Of a stretch of 64,000 nucleotides of DNA, positions 57,720-64,000 are shown piece after piece. The translations under genes were made by a program, and so were the position numbers. The notes beneath the pieces are model-generated. The model worked only from the letters and a program-made list of their open reading frames with translations. It had not been told where the DNA came from and did no database searches. The stretch is taken from the NCBI GenBank assembly GCA_013115125.1, contig JABANN010000047.1, positions 38,483 to 102,482 of the forward strand, written 5' to 3'. Every line of letters starts with the position of its first letter. Within the stretch, counting starts at the first letter, position 1. Source of the DNA: Perkinsus olseni (taxonomy: Eukaryota; Perkinsozoa; Perkinsida).

Positions 57720-59900
57720 CGGCCGGAACTCCTATGCAACTTCCAAGGAGAGCTTCCTCGTGCAAGCGAGTTCACAAGGATAGCCAGGAGCACTCCTTGC
57801 CGCCGCACGGTTCTCCTGTTTGCCGAGTGCCTGCCTGAGGAATGTGTTGGATCTTTCCATGAGCGCCCTGAGGCGGTATGCAGATCCTGATTGGGTCAAA
57901 CTGAATCGCGATGTAAATGCCTTCAAGGATTTGTCGCGTACGTCTTCCCTGGTGCTATACGATGAGAGTTTAAGTCAGCGTTTACAGTGACGCTCTCACC
58001 ATCGTGAAGCTCAGAACCGACGAGCGAGGGCCACCCGATGGTCTCGAAGCGTCGCGGGCGCCTACAGTTATTGACATGCTCCTTCATACATCGTGTACTA
58101 CACGACGTGTAGTGCAGCATATTGAGCCAATCACGTCATTCGGCCTAAAGTCACCGGCGTGTATGCCAATACACAATCGGTGTCGCCGACGCCGACAGAG
58201 ATTAGCAATTACGGCGGACACCGTGTCGGCCGTAATTGCTAATCGCTGCTGCGACCAGTTAGTTGCAGCTGCTGCTGCTTCTTTTGTTTACGAGTCCAAT
58301 GCGCCCTTTTTTTCCTCATCCGCGGTGTTTGGGAATAGCCGGAGAATACTTCCAGGTTACCTCCAGGATTGGTTGTACTTGCCGTAGCTTGGCTCCTACG
58401 CGCTTCCGCGTTCTCATATCACCCGGAGCGTCCTCAAGTTCTAAGCTAGTAAGTCGCAGCTCGAAAGCATTATCTCTCAGCTGTAGATCTACTCCTCGCG
58501 GTGTACTCAAAGCCACAGGGTGTACGAAACAATACTTTTGCCACATTGATTCACTCATGCGGGAGATGCCTCAAGAATAATGGGTCAGCCCGACAGGTTC
58601 TCCGCCACCTTAATCAGCATCATCATAACCGCTACCATGCCACCAGCTATGGCCAGGCCGTGCACTACGAAATGCGACACAGTCGTGACCTCAGAAGTTA
58701 TGTAACTGCAACAGACGCATTCGAACGGAATGGCCAAGACTGCTGGTCTAGAAGTGCTGGGCGGCCGCGTGAGGCTTGTTTTCTGTGTTCTGAGTCACAG
58801 TGTGCCCGACTCAATAACTCAACCAATTAGATGGACCACCAAATTGAGGGGGCTCGGTTGAGGCAGCTGACGCTGCCAGACTCGGAGAGCAAGATAGCTG
58901 AGAATATCCCAATAACACCCTCCTGCAGGATTCATGCAGATTCAGTAGCGGGACGACCGTCCTTCTGTTCAACGCTTCACCACGTCAATCACCACGTCAA
59001 TCACCCCGTTTTGCCTACCTAACGCGGATTGCATCGATGTCGAACTTAAACGTCGTGGACAACTCGTGCGAACTCAGACTGCTCTCCACAAGATGGCCCC
59101 TGTACTGATACCTGGAGACGCAGGATGACAGTGAATGTCCTGGGCGATTATCTGTGCGCCAACTGATGATCGGGCACGGACAGTATTGCTAACAACATGT
59201 TCCTACTATGTGACTTACCCATGAAGTGGAGATCCCCCCGTGAGATCAGACGCGGGGTTGACTCTCAGGTAGTACCTAGATCGAGCCGGAACACCACAGC
59301 TAATCGGCGGGGAGACGTCGAAGACGGTCATTACTGATATGCTAAGGCATCACCAGTGACCTCCCCAGCGAGCATCTCTCTGCCAGCGCCGATAGTGGCA
59401 TTGGTTGCCGGGTCGACAAAGTGTAGACGATGGATGATGTGCCTGATGGGGATTACTGGAGCAGCGGTCCGCTGCCAGCAGATTTAATGAGGGGCTAGCG
59501 CTGTTGTTAAACGACTCGACCGAGAGCTGCAACACGGCGGGAGAGGGTTGTGCCAGATGCCAGCCGCGTAGCAACAACCTCACAGTGCAATGGAGAGGCC
59601 ACGAGCATCACACCACCGAGGGAGAATATCTTCTCAGCCTACCTCATGTTGATTCCACCGCTGAGTTCACCACTAACACCAGCGTATCCTCCTGAGAGCG
59701 CAAAATTCACCGCACGTTCCGAACTGTCGCGCTCAGGACGAAGAACGCGGCGAGGATGGCGGCTCCTCGTGACTTTAGTGAGGTATCGTTGACAACGATA
59801 TTGAACCCTACGCTGACGCATAACCTGCTCCCAAGCTTCTCTCGAGACTCCGTGGGTGGATATGTGGAAGTTGCCTGGGACCTTGGCGGTGTCGAAGTAA
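57720..59900. other. gene-poor stretch
   Basis: No exon model could be supported. A hairpin lies at 58,200-58,244 (arms GATTAGCAATTACGGC). Confidence 0.35.
58200..58244. repeat. hairpin, 16-bp perfect arms
   Basis: GATTAGCAATTACGGC pairs exactly with GCCGTAATTGCTAATC across 13 bases. Confidence 0.85.
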
Positions 59901-60161
59901 CCCCAGAACTAACAGCCAAGATTCTCACCATCGAATCAAAATCTCGAGACCGAGCAAGGACTGCGCTCCGCTTCCCACGGATCTTACTTTACACATTTCC
60001 CCTTTCTGTTCCTCCAGAGATTCAACCTCTACTTCATCTCTCGCCAGTACAGGAGTGAAGCGGTTCCAGTAGGGCGCTGAAATACGCCAGCTCTCAAGGA
60101 AATCTGCCAAGTCCCAGCGAAGGCACACACGGCGACGCGGCACTCCAAGGCAAGCGGCCAA
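59707..60161 (-). CDS. possible exons, unassigned
   Basis: Two open minus-strand pieces look coding. One (60,161-about 60,000) has RWDLADFLESWRIS and EVEVESLEEQKGE and ends near a GTAAAG. The other (59,931-59,707) has GFNIVVNDTSLKSRG and a hydrophobic AAILAAFFVLSA before a stop. Joins are not resolved, and an open plus-strand frame overlaps the same DNA. Confidence 0.25.
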
Positions 60162-60394
60162 ACCTAAGCTTCTCGACCGATTAGATGATGGTGCACAATT
60201 TCATCAGAATTAGTGAACTTTGAGTGTGCCATCTGTGGTGGTCTCAGCTTGAAAGGATGTAACTTCGATTTAGGTACTTAGATTTACGGGCATTTTCACT
60301 GGGCAGACTTCGGCTTGATTTGAACTTGACTATTTTTCCGAAAACAAGGTTGCCTTTTTTAATTTGATTCTGAAAATTGTGAGAAAAATGTAGA

Positions 60395-61317
60395 CTACAC
60401 AGTCACCGCGTAATGCATGGGGAATGCGCCCGGGCGCAGCGCCGCGTACCGGCTAAGACGTAGCCCACGGAGCCTACTGATTCGGCCTATTTCTCTGAGC
60501 CTTCTTCTAGGAGCTCCTTCACTCTCCTCTGCGACGTCCGGCCCTCTAGTAGGAGCTTCCGCTTTTTTCCCGCCCTCCGCGTCGCGAGAGTCCACCTCCG
60601 GTATCGCCTCGCTGTGCTTCACTCCCCCATGAACCAAGGATGCTTCCCTTGGAAGACCCGGGTCAGCCTCCTGCTTGTTGCGTGCCGTGACCACGCCAGC
60701 AGGTAGACTGTGAGATGCCGCAGGGGCTCGTGGACGTAAGTCGTCGTGTAAAATATCGAAATATTCCCCCTTCTCAGATCCACTACCACGGGATAGAAGC
60801 TCTGTTCGACCTGCGGAGGAACACACATCTAGTAGGTCATTTAGCGCGAGTCGCGTTGAGCGACCCGCCAGAAACTGGTATAAGAAATGAATATGATCCG
60901 TTTTCCATCCGCACAAGCCTTTGAGGATCCAAGAGGAGAATGAGTGAGTCATTCTACACCCACTTTCTTTCTCACCGTTGTGCGATGTTGATGCTCCCCG
61001 CCATCCGCCCGTCTTGGCCTTGGCGCCTAATCCAGGCACGCTCCCACCACCCTAGAATAGGAGATAGCTCACACGAGCAGCCGACAGCGAGCTGCCGCCC
61101 AGGCTACCCATATCATGTCATCCAGCGCTTGTCCCTGCTTGCGAACTTTCTCAAACTCGCTTGTAGACCAGAGAGCGCTCCCAGAATGGATTATGCCTGA
61201 CCACAGCCGGAAACCTCGGGCACGGCTCACCTCTGGAGGAGGCGTGCAAGGACACTGCACAGGTGCCTTACCCGTGTTCAGCTGTCCAGCCGCTGCCTCG
61301 TCTCTACATTGTTTCAC
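60395..61317 (-). CDS. multi-exon candidate, unassigned
   Basis: Open minus-strand pieces are STSEFEKVRKQGQALDDMIW (61.2 kb), an exon with YSFLIPVSGGSLNATRA (about 60.85 kb) and, after a CAG acceptor, VEQSFYPVVVDLRRGNIS (about 60.8 kb). An overlapping long frame in another phase is Arg/Ala/Pro-rich. The short introns (about 34-57 nt) resemble those elsewhere in the window, but the frame could not be settled. No function is proposed. Confidence 0.3.
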
Positions 61318-61379
61318 GTCCTCAATCCTCGGCAGCGCCCATCTGAGCGAGATTCCTCCCGGTCGTGTCGCGCAGAGGT

Positions 61380-62820
61380 GGACTACTTCTTCAATCTATA
61401 GGCGTACATGACGTCGGTGCAGCGATCGCAGCAGTTGTCTGCCTCCATCGCGCCATAGCAGTTGCCTGGTACAGAGCTTTGAAGAACTCCGCGATCAAAG
61501 ACCGAGTTAATCACCGCAAGAGTCTTCGGTGTCGTTAGTAGCCCTGAGCCTGATCTGTGGTCCCCCGTTTGCTCGGTTCTCTGAGTGGACTGAGAGGACA
61601 CGTAACTAATGGTTGGTACGGTCAGGCTCGGTAATCATGAGCGGTAGAGCGGACAGCGGCTCTGCGAAATCTGCGCCTCGATTCTCAGGAATCGCCTCCG
61701 TCCGCCGACCCCGTGAACTCTCATGGACGGAGGCTCACCAATCGTTCGGGGAGCGTTGTTCTCTACGCTGATCTCTCTCCCGTCGGATCTTCTGATTCGT
61801 GTCTTGAATATCGTGGATCGAACGTCCACAACCTTCGACCCCATCGCATCCTATAAACGGGGAGCCTTCGTCACAGCTAGGGCTGTGCGCTATTTAGTGT
61901 TTATTCCATAATGTAGTCGAAGGCAGCAGTCAATGGGATACTGTAGGTGCCAGTTGCATATGCAAAATTTACATTGCAAATGATATTTTTCGGCAAATTT
62001 TTCTTCCTCCCTGTTATGAAAGGGAAGGCAATCAAGATAGGAATCAGTGCAGCACGAGAATAAGCGACCAACAGATTGCTAGCCTCTCCTCTTCGGGTAA
62101 TAGGCAGTAATCGTCGATCAGCTCCACGCATATTTACAAACTATCCTAATTCGAGCATTTCGTCAATGATCTATTCACAGCACCAGGATCAAGTCATGAT
62201 CTCGTGGAATCATGATCTACCACCAACGCCATCATGACTCAAACATCACCTACCTGATAATCCAGGCTGAGAGCAGCGCAGGGCATATTCGTGAAAGTGA
62301 TGTTCAACATGACTCGCAGCTTCGGCTTAGAGTCACTCGTCAAGGTCTCTGACGTGTCCACGCTAAACTGCTGCTCGGTCGGCTGATCAAGGATCCGTAA
62401 CGCCTTAACCTGGGCAGTCTAGGACGGCGTGATCTTCGAAAGTAGGTCTCGAAATATGCTCTCTGTATCGTACTTCCGCGCGCCGGAAGCACCGCTAGCG
62501 CAGTCCGATACACTCTCGGTCGTAGAATGGCGAGTTAGTAACTCACTCAGCGTTACTTTCTGTAGCCACATTGAAGGCCTCCATTCAGAAGTCTACTCGC
62601 AGACTGTGTGCGGATTGCATATCAGAAGCATAATATACCAGGGGAGAATAAGCCGTAAAACAGAACAAGGAGGTCGAGACTGTTCTGGAAAGGGCCTCAC
62701 ACCTCCATTTCGGCTCACCGAGGCCAGCAGGAATTCCACAATATTAGCAAACTGTAGCAAGAGGATGAGGATGATGAATACGACTTGAATCGTCTGAGGA
62801 CGTATCAGAGTATTCGACTG
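61380..62820. other. weak coding signal only
   Basis: An open minus-strand piece at about 61,844-61,635 (DGREISVENNAPRTIGE) is the only protein-like segment. Nothing else is supported. Confidence 0.3.
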
Positions 62821-62822
62821 TG

Positions 62823-63090
62823 TCAGCTGGCTTCGGCTACCTGAACCACTCGGCTGTTGACTGCGGGACCGAACCTGCTCCGCACTTCTGGTGGTAATTT
62901 CCGAAACAAATCGAGCTCCCTGTAGCGTCTACGGAGCTCCCAGCTTCGCAATTGGAGACGCAGCATGTGAAAGAACGAGAAGAAGATCCAGCCTAAGATC
63001 CTCAGGAGGCCGAAGACTCGCGGGCGACTAGGAGTCCGAGTCTGGGATACAACAAAAAGACATACGCATTGACATACAGTAGACGTCGTG
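62823..63090 (-). CDS. possible last exon of an unassigned gene
   Basis: The minus-strand frame ending at 62,823 reads a hydrophobic stretch (VFGLLRILGWIFFSFFHML) and then a basic, charged tail (SWELRRRYRELDLFRKLPPE). This looks like a membrane helix with a cytoplasmic tail. Upstream the frame is low quality, so an intron is likely. Confidence 0.35.
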
Positions 63091-63689
63091 TTAAGATAAG
63101 CTCCTGTGCGTCTGCGTGCACACAAGCTGAATAACCGATGTCCTTGGTTGGTGGAATTTCCTACCCACGAAACTTCCCTGATGCTGAGGTTGAGAATGTG
63201 AACAGAGCACGGCTCGACACCTATCTTTGAAATTAGCATCATCGTGCTAGTCAAGGTAGAAGGTGTCTTGCTACTGTCAATCAACGGTCTCCTGCCCACG
63301 AGACCGTAACTCATATGATCATCGTATCACGATATGATCGGCCAGGCTGTTAAGTTGTACATTCAATTCATGTCCGAGATACAGTCCAGTTTCCGCGAAT
63401 CAACAACAGTCAACTTGGACCGTAAAAAAACAACAGTCAACGTGCAAGTGAACACAACAGCTGTCTCCAGCAAAAGCTGTAGCACTGGCTGCTACGGGGA
63501 TGAGGTAAGTGACTTACCGTAAGTCGCTTCAAGCGATCCGTTCTGAGCGGCTTGTGATATTGAAAATAATGAGAGGCTGCCAAAGTTTGACGGTCAAACG
63601 TAATTCCAAGCCGTGGAGAATGCACACAATGTGCGTATGCACTGACGACGTTACGAGCCGTAACTCACTGAGAAAATAGTCTATCTCAA

Positions 63690-64000
63690 CCTGGTTCTGC
63701 CCAACTGGTTGAATTTCCTCCTCGCAGTTGACATACTGTCCTTTCCCAACGATTTCCGATGTTTAAGCCAACTTCACTTTTGATACCGCTTGTTGGTTTT
63801 CGGCCGTTGGATTTTGCCCAGAGGGTCATCTTTTTTCAACCAGAGCTTCATCAACCGGTTGATTTTTTTTCTTGCAGTTGGTTTTATGTTCGGACTGTGT
63901 TTTCCCAACACTTTTTAGTGGTGAAGCCAACCTTCTTCCTCAACTGGATGTTGATTTTTGGCCCATTGGAATTTGATGTGTCTTCCGTGATAATGGTTGA
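63690..64000. repeat. diverged tandem repeat, about 160-bp period, cut by window end
   Basis: Two successive units share the order CAACTGGTTGA/CAACCGGTTGA, TTGCAGTTG, TTTTCCCAAC, AAGCCAAC and GTTGATTTTTGGCC-like phrases, all T-rich and in the same direction. The second unit may run past the window. Confidence 0.6.

Overview
This is a eukaryotic nuclear window. Protein-coding signal is split by many very small GT-AG introns (often 41-53 nt), no rRNA or tRNA is recognisable, and gene-poor stretches are full of short perfect palindromes. The mix of a secreted subtilisin, an array of serine-carboxypeptidase copies, alveolate-style helical-repeat proteins and very short introns fits a protist alveolate. 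My best guess is a Perkinsus-like parasite of molluscs (inference, no search was possible). Exon models were built by hand from reading frame, splice-site phase and comparison between paralogues inside the window.

Layout. At 0.4-1.1 kb (-) is a two-exon gene of unknown function. From 3.2 to 7.6 kb (-) are two tandem paralogous genes with a RING zinc finger followed by low-complexity, proline-rich exons; they share intron position and phase. At 8.4-9.5 kb (-) is an intact helical-repeat protein. From 12.1 to 31.2 kb the window is dominated by duplicated pieces of two families, a serine carboxypeptidase (S10) and the helical-repeat family. The S10 pieces lie at 12.1-15.4, 21.3-21.5, 22.4-23.25, 25.9-26.0 and 27.8-29.8 kb. 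The helical-repeat pieces lie at 8.4-9.5, 19.3-19.65, 21.55-21.87 and 30.1-31.2 kb. Most look broken. An intact single-exon secreted subtilisin sits among them at 24.3-25.6 kb (+).

From 31.6 to 34.8 kb (-) are a small single-pass membrane protein and COX10 (heme O synthase) in five recognised exons. At 36.6-38.8 kb (+) is a WD40-repeat gene with many tiny introns. Next come a secreted protein of unknown family (40.3-41.5 kb), a threonine-rich single-pass membrane protein (45.3-46.3 kb), a GH18/chitinase-like secreted protein without the catalytic motif (48.1-49.3 kb, with a truncated copy at 46.65 kb), and an eleven-exon Cys-rich/mucin-like/EGF-like membrane protein (54.6-56.7 kb), all on +. 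A TA-flanked inverted-repeat element lies at 57.14-57.71 kb. The last 6 kb holds only weak exon candidates and ends in a diverged tandem repeat.

Working together: the secreted proteases (subtilisin, S10) and the GH18-like and mucin/EGF-type surface proteins would all act at or outside the cell surface. COX10 and perhaps its small neighbour would serve mitochondrial respiration. The main unexplained signals are a dispersed GTATCTTAGGTTGATC element, which also forms a six-copy 38-bp array inside a COX10 intron, and the large number of perfect intergenic hairpins.
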